A stretch of 64,000 bases of DNA from Pseudovibrio flavus. GTDB taxonomy: Bacteria > Pseudomonadota > Alphaproteobacteria > Rhizobiales > Stappiaceae. The stretch covers positions 88,952 to 152,951 of the forward strand of contig NZ_SMMA01000057.1 of NCBI RefSeq assembly GCF_009711345.1. Direction: 5' to 3'. A program made the translations under genes and the position numbers. This document shows, in pieces, positions 1 to 8,666 of this stretch. The notes under the pieces are model-generated. The model worked only from the letters and a program-made list of their open reading frames with translations, did no database searches and was not told the DNA's origin. The stretch's first letter is position 1. The number at the start of each line of letters is the position of its first letter.

Positions 1-2455
1 CCTTGGTTTCCAAGCGGTAGCCCAGAGACTTCAGGATGTTGGAGAAGTCTTCGCCAGCACAGCCCAGAAGAGAAGTCATAGAAACGGTTACGGTGAATGC
101 GCCGCCTTCAGGGCGAGCACCTTCAGGAACGTCTACGCCTTCTTCCATTGGCTTCCAAGCAACCAGCGGACGGATGATGTCTGCAAGGCGCTCAAGAATG
201 TCAACGCGAACCGCACGAGGACCGCAAACGCGGAAACCAACGGTTTTGTAAAGATCAGCTTCGATTTCTGCGTCGTAAGGAACAGATGTACGGCCGGATG
301 CGGAAAGCTCAGGCAGTTCAGTCAGGCCTTTTGCATCTTCTTTGCCGTTCTTGAGAGCCCACAGCTGCGCCAGAAGGCGGCTAGGTGCTGGCTTAAGAAG
401 AGCTGGGGTGAAGATGTGGTAAGCGCCGAAACGGATACCCAGCTTGCGCAGGGAACCACGCATGCTCTGATCCAGCTGGCGGATATCTTCCGCGATTTCC
501 TGACGTTCCAGAATGCCGAGATTCTCGGAGAGACGGAATGCGACGCCGCGAGCGATACCATCAACGCCTTCTGCTTCTTCCATATCGAAGAGAGGCTTGA
601 GAAGGGTTTCGATGTGGGTTTTGACCCACAGGTCTACACGGGCTTGAACGCTATCGCGTGCAGCACCGGTCAGTTGCTCGTCTGCCAGAAGAACAAGGCC
701 AGGGCGCAGAGTGTGGCTACCGGCTGTCATCCGGGCAACTGGCTCGCCCTGCCAACGCAAGGTGCCGTCTGCCGAAAGGATAAAGTCTTCGTTTGGTGAG
801 CCTGCCAGCTTATTAGCCCGGCTCTCGATTTCGCTCGCTAGAGCTTTCTGTGCAGCGGCACGGACAGCTTTTTCTTCCTGTCCTTCAGCCTTGGCATCCG
901 GCGCGAACCGGAATCCCTGCAGCTGGCCAATGTGTTCACCTTCGACAAGTACGTCACCGCTGGCGGTGATCTCCGCTTCGAGCATCTTGTTCTCTCTCAG
1001 ACGTCGCATCAAAACGCTGGTTCGCCGATCCACAAACCGCTGTGTAAGCCGTTCGTGAAGGGCATCTGATAATCTATCTTCTATGCCGCGTGTCACGCCC
1101 TGCCAATGCGCAGGGTCTTTGAGCCAGTCGGCACGGTTTGCAACAAATGTCCAAGTACGGATATGTGCAATCCGGTTGGACAGTGTGTCGATATCCCCAT
1201 CGGTTCTGTCCGCAAAGGCAATCTGACGCTGGAACCAGTCGTCTGGAATTGCACCATAGCGCACAAGATGGGAATAGATCCCCATTACGAGGTCTGCATG
1301 GTTTGCCGGGGCAATCTTGCGATAGTCCGGAACCTGACAAACATCCCATAATAGAGCTATACGCGCCCGCGTGGTGGCGTAGGTTCTTGTTACCTCGTCA
1401 CGCTGTGCAAGCGTTAGTACACCGATATCCTCCGCTGGAGGGGCTTTGGTCAAGCCCTCTTCGCCCGGAGAACGCTCTAATGACATCAAAAGTGCGGAAA
1501 TCGAGGAAAAATCGAGGTCCGGGTTGCGCCATTGGAGAACTTTTAAGGCATCGAAGTGGTGCGACTCAAGTTGATGCACCAATTCATCGTCAAATGCGTT
1601 GACGCGGCCAGTAACGCCAAAGGTGCCATCACGAAGGTGACGGCCGGCGCGGCCTGCGATCTGTCCACATTCGGAAGGGGTAAGCTGGCGATACTGATAG
1701 CCGTCATATTTGCGGTTACCGGCAAACGCCACATGGTCCACGTCGAGGTTCAAACCCATGCCGATTGCATCGGTTGCGATCAGCCAGTCGACGTCGCCGT
1801 TCTGGAAGAGCTCGACCTGTGCGTTGCGGGTGCGCGGGGACAGGGATCCCATAACAACGGCTGCGCCGCCGCGCTGGCGTCGAACCAGTTCCGCGATGCT
1901 GTAAACTTCGTCCGCCGAAAATGCGACGATGGCAGAGCGGCGCGGTAGGCGGGTGATCTTCTTGGAACCGGCATAAGACAATACCGACATACGAGGTCGG
2001 GTAATGATGTTGAGGCCGGGAATAAGTTTTTCCAGAAGCGGGCGAATGGTTGCGGAGCCGAGCAGCAGGGTTTCTTCACGGCCGCGCAAGTTCAATATGC
2101 GGTCTGTGAAGACGTGTCCGCGCTCAAGGTCAGCAGCAAGCTGGACTTCATCGATGGCGACAAAGTCTACCTTAAGGTCCTTTGGCATCGCCTCAACGGT
2201 GGAGACCCAGAACCGCGCTTCTTTCGGGATGATCTTTTCTTCGCCGGTCACAAGCGCAACAAGGCTCGCACCTTTGCGTTCGACCAAGCGATTGTAAACT
2301 TCTCGAGCAAGCAGGCGGAGCGGCAGACCGATGAGGCCAGAGGAATAAGCGCACATGCGCTCAATGGCCAAATGCGTTTTGCCCGTGTTAGTCGGGCCTA
2401 AAATTGCGGTTACTGTGCGCGAACGAGCCGCGCGCGGTAGAGTTTTGGTTTGCAT
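1..2455 (-). CDS. Suv3-like DEAD/DExH-type helicase, C-terminus off the window
   Basis: About 818 residues are present; the gene runs past the left edge with no stop. Reading the minus strand from the ATG at 2455 gives an N-terminal helicase core starting almost at once: Walker A GPTNTGKTH at residues 20-28, a DEVQ box (variant DExH) near residue 96, a SAT-like motif (GSATIR) near 130, then the second RecA domain with a GQIAGRAGR motif VI. The rest is a long region without a motif I know. This arrangement matches the alphaproteobacterial relatives of the mitochondrial RNA helicase Suv3, usually about 1000 residues or more, so some 200 or more residues are probably missing. The role is inferred to be ATP-dependent unwinding of RNA or DNA; partners cannot be seen. 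No frameshift was found in the stretches I translated. Family call is firm, function is not. Confidence 0.88.
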   Translation of the reverse strand, partial: MQTKTLPRAARSRTVTAILGPTNTGKTHLAIERMCAYSSGLIGLPLRLLAREVYNRLVERKGASLVALVTGEEKIIPKEARFWVSTVEAMPKDLKVDFVAIDEVQLAADLERGHVFTDRILNLRGREETLLLGSATIRPLLEKLIPGLNIITRPRMSVLSYAGSKKITRLPRRSAIVAFSADEVYSIAELVRRQRGGAAVVMGSLSPRTRNAQVELFQNGDVDWLIATDAIGMGLNLDVDHVAFAGNRKYDGYQYRQLTPSECGQIAGRAGRHLRDGTFGVTGRVNAFDDELVHQLESHHFDALKVLQWRNPDLDFSSISALLMSLERSPGEEGLTKAPPAEDIGVLTLAQRDEVTRTYATTRARIALLWDVCQVPDYRKIAPANHADLVMGIYSHLVRYGAIPDDWFQRQIAFADRTDGDIDTLSNRIAHIRTWTFVANRADWLKDPAHWQGVTRGIEDRLSDALHERLTQRFVDRRTSVLMRRLRENKMLEAEITASGDVLVEGEHIGQLQGFRFAPDAKAEGQEEKAVRAAAQKALASEIESRANKLAGSPNEDFILSADGTLRWQGEPVARMTAGSHTLRPGLVLLADEQLTGAARDSVQARVDLWVKTHIETLLKPLFDMEEAEGVDGIARGVAFRLSENLGILERQEIAEDIRQLDQSMRGSLRKLGIRFGAYHIFTPALLKPAPSRLLAQLWALKNGKEDAKGLTELPELSASGRTSVPYDAEIEADLYKTVGFRVCGPRAVRVDILERLADIIRPLVAWKPMEEGVDVPEGARPEGGAFTVTVSMTSLLGCAGEDFSNILKSLGYRLETK

Positions 2456-3243
2456 GTGCAGATTTAGTCTTTGGAAAGTCCAATAGGGCCGACAGGCGCT
2501 TCCATGTTACGGCCCTGAGCCGGTCTCGCTCTCGTGTGGTGTATTTCAGTTCGCTCGGCAGTGCTTCTAACATAGGCGCTAAGTAATGTCGCCCTTTGTT
2601 TTGGTTGTTCATCCATTCTTTTCGAAGAGCTGTGCCGACTGTCACGCTCTGTGCTTTGCGCTGCGATCTTTCCGTAACCACCTTGTCATTGGTTAAAGAA
2701 GACTGATCGGAACTGACCGGTGAGAGGAGGGTGGCGGTAACACTTGGGGTATTAAAGGAACAAGCAGCGCACGAATCGTAAAATCGGTAATGTTCCGCTT
2801 ATGTCTTCCCTGCTTCTTAATGGCTAAATTACGCAGAATTCTGCGGGCTGGAGATATGCAGAGGTTATCCCCACTTTCCCCTAGGGAGCTTTGTGGCGAA
2901 ATTTGTTTCAATTTGGCTCATGGATTGATTGCGAGATGGAGGAATTGAGCATCCTCATTCAGCGAATAAGTAAACTACGTTTTATTAGTTTGCATGAGAG
3001 TTTGGTGGGTGCTTCGCGCGCTTTTCAGCTTAAGGTTTTGTTAATGAATAGATTTTTGGAAAATGCTGCACCTGCAAATATAATGGTGTAATTTTTCCTT
3101 AGCTTTACTGTATTGATCGATTAGTTAACTTTGTCGCTGTCAATGTCTATGTTGTTATAAATTACAGAATTTTTTGTTTCTGCATAAAATAGTCAGTCAA
3201 AGACTCGAATATTAGTCCCGCGATAAGAAATGGTTCGTTGAAA

Positions 3244-3261
3244 CACCTTCTAAATTAGGTG
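3244..3261. promoter_or_regulatory. Inverted repeat upstream of the LuxR-type gene, possible operator
   Basis: The arms CACCT and AGGTG are separated by 8 AT-rich bases, making an 18-base dyad about 54 bases before the ATG. Length and position resemble a lux-box-type operator, but the arms are only 5 bases and the match is to the general shape, not to a known site. It may serve autoregulation; this is inference. Confidence 0.3.
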
Positions 3262-3264
3262 GGC

Positions 3265-3278
3265 TTTGCGTAGAGTAA
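3265..3278 (+). repeat. 14-base direct repeat, copy 1 (before luxR-type gene)
   Basis: TTTGCGTAGAGTAA occurs here and again, identically, at 4044-4057 just after the gene. The similarity continues weakly for about 10 more bases (TATTG followed by AGGG in both), so the leader of the gene and its 3' flank resemble each other. Confidence 0.8.
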
Positions 3279-3314
3279 GGTTATTGGAGGGCCTAATAGT
3301 ACGGGGTAAATAAT

Positions 3315-4034
3315 ATGAATCCATTGACTGCTGCACTTGAATTTATTGACTCAATTAACCAAGAAGAGACACCGGAGGGGGTTTCTCGTCGTCTTTCTGA
3401 TCTTGGTAATTCTTTCGGTTTTCCTCAGTTCTGCTTGGCTGCTATTCCAGATCCAGGCGTTTCATTCGACGGCTCTATTATTCTGAGTGGTTGGAGCCCT
3501 GAGTGGCAGAAGCGCTATCTGGATAGAGATTACGTGCAGAACGACCCACTCGTAGCTCAGGCGCGTACTGCTGTTCGCCCATTCCTTTGGTCCAGCGTTG
3601 CTAGGGACCGTGAGCTTTCCGCAATGGCCCAACAAATTCTCGCGGATGCTCGTAACTATGGGATGAACGACGGCGTATGTGTTCCAATCCACGGTCTGCA
3701 AGGCTATCAGGGGGTTCTCCTCCTTGGCGGACCAGAGGTGCGGTTAACTGAACGCGAAATCAGTGTGCTTCACCTTGTTGGCATTTATGCAAGCAACAAG
3801 ATGCGCGAGCTGACCGGCGCTAATGCAAATCGTCCGCGTCATCGTTTGACGCCTCGCGAGCTGGAGTGCCTGAAATGGTCTGCTGCTGGTAAAACAAGTT
3901 GGGAAATCAGCCAAATTCTCAACATTTCCCAGCATACTGCCGATTGGTATCTTGCCTCTGCGGCACGCAAACTACACGCTGCTAATCGTACGCATGCTGT
4001 GGCTGAAGGCTTCCGTCTGGGGCTCATTCGTTAA
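3315..4034 (+). CDS. LuxR-family regulator with autoinducer-binding domain, no LuxI partner in view
   Basis: A 239-residue protein with the two domains of a quorum-sensing LuxR regulator. The N-terminal half (about 20-160) has the spacing of the autoinducer-binding fold: a tryptophan and tyrosines before NDP, then FLW, then a glycine in GMNDGV. The C-terminal part (about 175-235) is a LuxR-type helix-turn-helix starting LTPRELECLKW. Length is typical. No acyl-homoserine lactone synthase gene lies in this window, so within the limits of the window it is a LuxR solo; the ligand could be exogenous or not an acyl-homoserine lactone. It stands alone between an upstream dyad and a downstream hairpin, and is bracketed by a 14-base direct repeat. 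Targets cannot be seen; the downstream carboxylase is separated by a likely terminator. Confidence 0.9.
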   Translation: MNPLTAALEFIDSINQEETPEGVSRRLSDLGNSFGFPQFCLAAIPDPGVSFDGSIILSGWSPEWQKRYLDRDYVQNDPLVAQARTAVRPFLWSSVARDRELSAMAQQILADARNYGMNDGVCVPIHGLQGYQGVLLLGGPEVRLTEREISVLHLVGIYASNKMRELTGANANRPRHRLTPRELECLKWSAAGKTSWEISQILNISQHTADWYLASAARKLHAANRTHAVAEGFRLGLIR

Positions 4035-4043
4035 TAACGTAGT

Positions 4044-4057
4044 TTTGCGTAGAGTAA
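4044..4057 (+). repeat. 14-base direct repeat, copy 2 (after luxR-type gene)
   Basis: Identical to 3265-3278 (TTTGCGTAGAGTAA). It lies 10 bases after the stop codon and directly before a hairpin. It could be the trace of a tandem duplication of the gene's leader, or a second protein-binding site. Confidence 0.8.
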
Positions 4058-4062
4058 TATTG

Positions 4063-4084
4063 AGGGGAGCGCATATGCTCCCCT
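4063..4084 (+). terminator. Hairpin after the LuxR-type gene
   Basis: A perfect 8-base stem (AGGGGAGC / GCTCCCCT) with a 6-base loop, 28 bases after the stop. It is not followed by a run of T, so termination is likely but not certain. Confidence 0.5.
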
Positions 4085-4330
4085 TAGTTATGTGAAATAT
4101 CAGCTGTGCATTCTTATTGAATTGGCAGGTGGGGGCTATGTATTGTCGCCACAAAGACTTTGGTAGTTGAGCTAAACTTACGCAACTTTTTAGTTTTTCC
4201 CTTGTTTGGAATCTTACCAAAATGGGGCGAAATCTAGTCCTTGCATAGCTGTGCCTAAAAAAAAGACTTTTCAGAGAAGATTGAGCTTTGTAAAGAATTG
4301 CCACTGAATTGTTAAAATTTGGGGGCTTCC

Positions 4331-7300
4331 TTGGCAATACGTCGCATTCTAGTTGCAAACCGTTCTGAAATTGCCATCCGCGTCTTTCGCGCTGCCAATG
4401 AAATGGGCATGGATACAGTGGCCATTTTTGCAGAGCAGGATAAACTTGCTCTTCATCGCTTTAAGGCAGATGAGGCTTACCAGGTTGGCAAAACATTGGG
4501 GCCTATTGAGGCATATCTTTCCATCGACGAAATCATGCGCGTTGCGAAAGAGCGAAATGTAGACGCTATCCATCCCGGATACGGTTTCCTTTCAGAAAGT
4601 CCTGAGTTCGCAGAAGCGTGTGCTGAAAACGGCATAACCTTCATCGGTCCATCGCCAGAAACAATGCGCCGCCTTGGCAACAAGGTCGCTGCCCGTCAGT
4701 TGGCGATTGAGGCAGGTGTACCTGTTGTTCCTGCAACAGACCCGCTTCCTGACGACATGGAAGAGGTGAAACGCCTCGCGAAAGAAATCGGCTACCCGAT
4801 TATGCTCAAAGCATCTTGGGGCGGCGGTGGTCGCGGTATGCGCGTCATCCGTGATGAGGAAACACTGGTTCGCGAAGTGGTGAATGCCAAGCGCGAAGCC
4901 AAGGCAGCCTTCGGTAAAGACGAAGTTTATCTGGAAAAGCTGGTTGAGCGTGCTCGCCACGTTGAGGTGCAGATTCTGGGCGACAGCCATGGCAATCTGG
5001 TTCACCTTTTCGAGCGCGACTGCTCTATTCAGCGCCGTCACCAGAAAGTGGTTGAACGTGCGCCGGCGCCTTACCTGTCTTCCCGCAAACGGGCAGAGCT
5101 GTGCGAGTACGGCCTGAAAATCGGCCGCGCCGTGAATTACTGCGGTGCTGGTACTGTCGAGTTCCTTATGGATGCCGACACTGGCGCGATTTACTTCATT
5201 GAGGTTAATCCGCGTATTCAGGTTGAGCATACCGTGACTGAAGAAGTCACCGGCATCGATATCGTTAAGGCGCAGATCGCTATTGCAGAAGGTGGCCGGA
5301 TTGGCGACGTGAATGCCACTGGCGTTCCCGCGCAGGAAAAGATCGAGCTGAACGGTCACGCTCTTCAGTGCCGTATCACCACCGAAGATCCTGAGAACAA
5401 CTTCGTTCCCGACTATGGCCGTATCAGCGCCTATCGCGGTGCAACGGGCTTTGGTATCCGCCTTGATGGTGGCACGGCCTATGCTGGCGCTGTGATCACC
5501 CGCTACTACGATCCTCTGCTTGAAAAGGTAACAGCCCGCGCACCAACGGCTGAGCAGGTTTGCTCTCGCATGGATCGTGCTCTGCGTGAGTTCCGTATTC
5601 GCGGTGTGGCGACAAACCTGTTGTTCTTGGAGCGTATTGTCGGTCATCCAGATTTCCGCACCAACAACTACACCACACGCTTTATCGACGACACGCCAGA
5701 GCTGTTTGAGAATATCAAAACGCCTGACCGCGCAACAAAGCTGCTGAACTACGTTGCCGATGTGACCGTGAATGGTCACCCTGAGGTGAGTTACCGGCCG
5801 CGTCCACCAATCGGTGCGGCTGCGCCAGTGGTTCCGCGTTTCGATACGCCAGTGGTTGATGGCACCAAGCAAGTTCTTGATGAGCTGGGGCCAAAGGGCT
5901 TCTCCAAGTGGATGCTTGATCAAAAGCGCGTGCTTGTAACCGACACAACCATGCGTGATGCGCACCAGTCTTTGCTGGCGACTCGCATGCGCACCCATGA
6001 CATTGCTAAAATTTCGAGCAGCTATGCAAAAGGGCTGCCTAAATTGTTGTCATTGGAGTGCTGGGGCGGTGCGACTTTTGACGTTGCAATGCGGTTTCTC
6101 ACAGAAGATCCGTGGGAGCGTTTGCGCCTCGTTCGTGAAGGTGCGCCTAACATTTTGTTGCAGATGCTGCTTCGCGGTTCCAACGGTGTGGGCTATGCCA
6201 ACTATCCGGATAACACCGTAAAGTTCTTCGTCAAGGCGGCGGCTGAAAACGGCGTTGATCTCTTCCGCGTGTTTGACTGCCTGAACTGGGTGGAGAACAT
6301 GCGCGTGTCTTTGGATGCTGTGCAGGAAGCGAACAAGCTGTGCGAAGCAACGCTTTGTTATACTGGAGATATTCTCAATAGTGCGCGTCCGAAGTACGAC
6401 CTGAAATACTATGTCAACCTTGCTAAGGAGTTGGAGGCAGCTGGTGCCGACATCCTCGGCGTGAAGGATATGGCGGGCTTGCTGAAGCCACAGGCGGCAC
6501 GCGTTCTCATCAAGGCGCTGAAGGAAGAAATCGGCATTCCGATCCACTTCCACACCCATGATACATCCGGCATTGCAGCATCCAGCATTCTGGCAGCGGT
6601 AGAGACCGGTGTTGATGCGGTGGATATGGCAATGGACTCTCTGTCCGGCCTGACCTCGCAGCCGTGCATGGGTTCTGTGGTGGAAGCGCTTAAGGGCACT
6701 GAGCGTGATCCCGAGTTGGATGCTGAGAACATTCGCCAGATCTCCTTCTACTGGGAAGCTGTTCGTACCCAGTACCGCGCGTTCGAGAGTGACCTACGAT
6801 TTGGTGCTTCCGAAGTGTACCTTCACGAAATGCCGGGCGGCCAGTTCACCAACCTGAAAGAGCAGGCTCGCTCTTTGGGCTTGGAAACCCGCTGGCACGA
6901 GGTCGCCAAGGCTTATGCCGAGGTGAACATGATGTTCGGCGATATCGTGAAAGTGACCCCAAGTTCCAAGGTGGTTGGCGATATGGCTGTGATGATGGTG
7001 TCACAGGGTATCTCCGCAGCGGACGTGCTTGATCCGAACGTGGACGTTGCGTTCCCTGAGTCCGTTGTGCAGATGATGCACGGCGATCTGGGGCAGTCTC
7101 CGGGCGGTTGGCCGGAAGCGCTTCAGGCGAAGGTTCTTAAAGGCTCCAAGCCGATTACCGTTCGTCCGGGCTCGCTTCTTCCTGCTGAAGACTTTGACGC
7201 TCGCCGTGAGGAAGTGATCGAGATCGTTGGCCGTGAGACAGACGATAAAGAGCTTGCCAGCTATCTGATGTACCCGAAGGTGTTCACAGACTTTGCTGCC

Positions 7301-7777
7301 GCGCAGGACCTTTATGGCCCAACCAGTGTTCTTCCAACGCCAAACTACTTCTACGGCTTGCCAGCTGGCGAAGAGATCATGGTGGAGCTGGAACCGGGTA
7401 AGGTGATGGTTCTTGCATGTCTTGCGATTGGCGAGACCGATGAGACTGGTGAAAAGCGTGTCTTCTTTGAACTGAATGGTCAGCCACGTAACGTGCGTAT
7501 TATCGACCGTGCCCATGGTGCAGTTGGTATGGGCGCTCGTCCGAAGGCTAAAGCTGGTAACCGAAATGAAGTAGGAGCACCTATGCCGGGTGTTATCTCT
7601 ACCGTAGCGGTAAAAGTTGGCCAGAGTGTCAAAGCAGGTGATGTTTTGCTGTCCATCGAGGCCATGAAAATGGAAACTGCCATCCATGCCGAACGCGACG
7701 GAACTATCCGCGAAGTTCTGGTCAATGTTGGCGATCAGATCGATGCGAAAGACTTGCTTGTCAGCTTCGAAAACTGA
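4331..7777 (+). CDS. pyc: Pyruvate carboxylase
   Basis: Single-chain biotin enzyme that carboxylates pyruvate to oxaloacetate using ATP and bicarbonate, refilling the TCA cycle and feeding gluconeogenesis. Domains in order: biotin carboxylase with ATP-grasp (about 1-450; glycine-rich GGGGRGMRV near 163), carboxyltransferase (about 530-810; DTTMRDAHQS near 537), the allosteric/tetramerisation linker, and a C-terminal biotin carrier with EAMKMET near 1110, whose lysine takes biotin. At 1148 residues the length is normal for the four-domain type. No ATG lies at the conserved N-terminus. I chose TTG 4331, which has GGGGG 6-10 bases upstream and begins next to the conserved ILVANRSEIAIR; another TTG at 4319 would add four residues. 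A strong terminator follows, so the gene is monocistronic. Confidence 0.97.
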   Translation: MAIRRILVANRSEIAIRVFRAANEMGMDTVAIFAEQDKLALHRFKADEAYQVGKTLGPIEAYLSIDEIMRVAKERNVDAIHPGYGFLSESPEFAEACAENGITFIGPSPETMRRLGNKVAARQLAIEAGVPVVPATDPLPDDMEEVKRLAKEIGYPIMLKASWGGGGRGMRVIRDEETLVREVVNAKREAKAAFGKDEVYLEKLVERARHVEVQILGDSHGNLVHLFERDCSIQRRHQKVVERAPAPYLSSRKRAELCEYGLKIGRAVNYCGAGTVEFLMDADTGAIYFIEVNPRIQVEHTVTEEVTGIDIVKAQIAIAEGGRIGDVNATGVPAQEKIELNGHALQCRITTEDPENNFVPDYGRISAYRGATGFGIRLDGGTAYAGAVITRYYDPLLEKVTARAPTAEQVCSRMDRALREFRIRGVATNLLFLERIVGHPDFRTNNYTTRFIDDTPELFENIKTPDRATKLLNYVADVTVNGHPEVSYRPRPPIGAAAPVVPRFDTPVVDGTKQVLDELGPKGFSKWMLDQKRVLVTDTTMRDAHQSLLATRMRTHDIAKISSSYAKGLPKLLSLECWGGATFDVAMRFLTEDPWERLRLVREGAPNILLQMLLRGSNGVGYANYPDNTVKFFVKAAAENGVDLFRVFDCLNWVENMRVSLDAVQEANKLCEATLCYTGDILNSARPKYDLKYYVNLAKELEAAGADILGVKDMAGLLKPQAARVLIKALKEEIGIPIHFHTHDTSGIAASSILAAVETGVDAVDMAMDSLSGLTSQPCMGSVVEALKGTERDPELDAENIRQISFYWEAVRTQYRAFESDLRFGASEVYLHEMPGGQFTNLKEQARSLGLETRWHEVAKAYAEVNMMFGDIVKVTPSSKVVGDMAVMMVSQGISAADVLDPNVDVAFPESVVQMMHGDLGQSPGGWPEALQAKVLKGSKPITVRPGSLLPAEDFDARREEVIEIVGRETDDKELASYLMYPKVFTDFAAAQDLYGPTSVLPTPNYFYGLPAGEEIMVELEPGKVMVLACLAIGETDETGEKRVFFELNGQPRNVRIIDRAHGAVGMGARPKAKAGNRNEVGAPMPGVISTVAVKVGQSVKAGDVLLSIEAMKMETAIHAERDGTIREVLVNVGDQIDAKDLLVSFEN

Positions 7778-7809
7778 CCGAAATTAGGTATTAGACCCTA
7801 AGAAATTAT

Positions 7810-7847
7810 CGGTGCGACGGGTTTTGACATCCTGTCGCACCGTTTTT
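7810..7847 (+). terminator. Intrinsic terminator of pyc
   Basis: Nine-base perfect stem CGGTGCGAC / GTCGCACCG with a 15-base loop, followed directly by five T. Confidence 0.88.
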
Positions 7848-7997
7848 GTATGTGTTGTCTCATAAGTATCTATACAGTTGCGCGGGGTGTCGGGACCGCG
7901 TAAAGGACCGGCAAAAGTTGTCCAAACATCAGTGAGTTTAAGCGTCGTACGGGTGCCGCAATAGCGCCTCGAAACGATGCAATTTGGAGAAATCACC

Positions 7998-8609
7998 GTG
8001 CAGACTAATTCTGGCAACCCAGCCGTCATTGGCCTGGCTGGCTTCGGTATTACTACGTTCGTCCTTCAGATCCATAACATTGGCATTCTGGAAAGCATGG
8101 GCCCAATTCTGTGGCTCGGCGTATTCGTTGGCGGTCTGGCTCAGCTCGTAGCTGGCTTCCAGGTTCGTTCTACCGGCAATAACTTCGCATACAGCGCATT
8201 CACCATCTACGGTGCATTCTGGCTGGCATTCTGCGGTATCCTGATTGGTAACGAACTCGGCTTCTACGTCGCTTCTAAAGCTGAAATCGCTTGGTTCCTG
8301 CTGCCATTCACCATCTACACCGGCATCATGCTGTATGGCGCTATGCACATCCATACTGCTGAAACCGTTGTATTCGGTACCCTGTTCCTAGGCTTCCTGT
8401 TCCTCGTAATCGGTCACGCTTTCATTCCAGTATTCGACGTGATTGCTGGTTACGTGCTGATCGTTTGCTCTTTCTCCGCTTGGTACGTGATGGCAAGCAT
8501 CATCTACAAGCAGGTCTGTGGCCGTGAAGTTCTGCCAACCGGCAAGCCTCTGCTGCACAAAGGCCCGAAGGTAGAAGCTTTCGACGCAATGGCTGTTGCT
8601 GCTGAATAA
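7998..8609 (+). CDS. satP: Acetate/succinate transporter family protein (GPR1/FUN34/SatP)
   Basis: A 203-residue membrane protein with six predicted hydrophobic helices. The N-terminal NPAVIGLAGFGITTF is the family signature (NPAPLGL-type) seen in E. coli SatP and yeast Ato proteins, which carry acetate and succinate with protons. I chose GTG 7998 because GGAG sits 9 bases upstream and the protein then begins, as SatP does, shortly before the signature; ATG 7977 in the same frame has no ribosome site. It stands between two terminators, so it is its own unit, but lying next to pyruvate carboxylase it fits C2/C3 acid metabolism. Synonymous codon choice looks like that of a highly expressed gene. 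Substrate is inferred from family. Confidence 0.9.
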   Translation: MQTNSGNPAVIGLAGFGITTFVLQIHNIGILESMGPILWLGVFVGGLAQLVAGFQVRSTGNNFAYSAFTIYGAFWLAFCGILIGNELGFYVASKAEIAWFLLPFTIYTGIMLYGAMHIHTAETVVFGTLFLGFLFLVIGHAFIPVFDVIAGYVLIVCSFSAWYVMASIIYKQVCGREVLPTGKPLLHKGPKVEAFDAMAVAAE

Positions 8610-8636
8610 TCTGCAATTTGCTGATTGATTTGAAAA

Positions 8637-8665
8637 AGCCCCGTACGAGCGTGCGGGGCTTTTTT
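8637..8665. terminator. Intrinsic terminator between convergent genes
   Basis: Stem AGCCCCGTACG / CGTGCGGGGCT with one G-U pair, flanked by A on one side and six T on the other, so it can work in both directions, for satP and for the amidotransferase unit. Confidence 0.88.
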
Positions 8666-8666
8666 G

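Larger units (their letters stand above)
2456..3314. other. Long gap without a convincing gene
   Basis: About 860 bases separate the helicase start from the LuxR-type gene. A 97-codon minus-strand frame (2388-2681) overlaps the helicase start by 68 bases; I recognise no family in it and it has no strong ribosome site, so it is not called as a gene. The part from about 2960 to 3240 is AT-rich and is where promoters for the LuxR-type gene would lie. No RNA gene or mobile element is recognisable. Confidence 0.5.

Noticed and set aside
2388-2681. A 97-codon minus-strand frame upstream of the helicase
   Set aside because: It overlaps the helicase start, has no family and no strong ribosome site; kept only as part of the gap description.
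4592-5998. A 468-codon open frame antisense to pyruvate carboxylase
   Set aside because: It lies wholly inside the well-supported carboxylase gene, resembles no family, and its composition is a reflection of the codon bias on the other strand.
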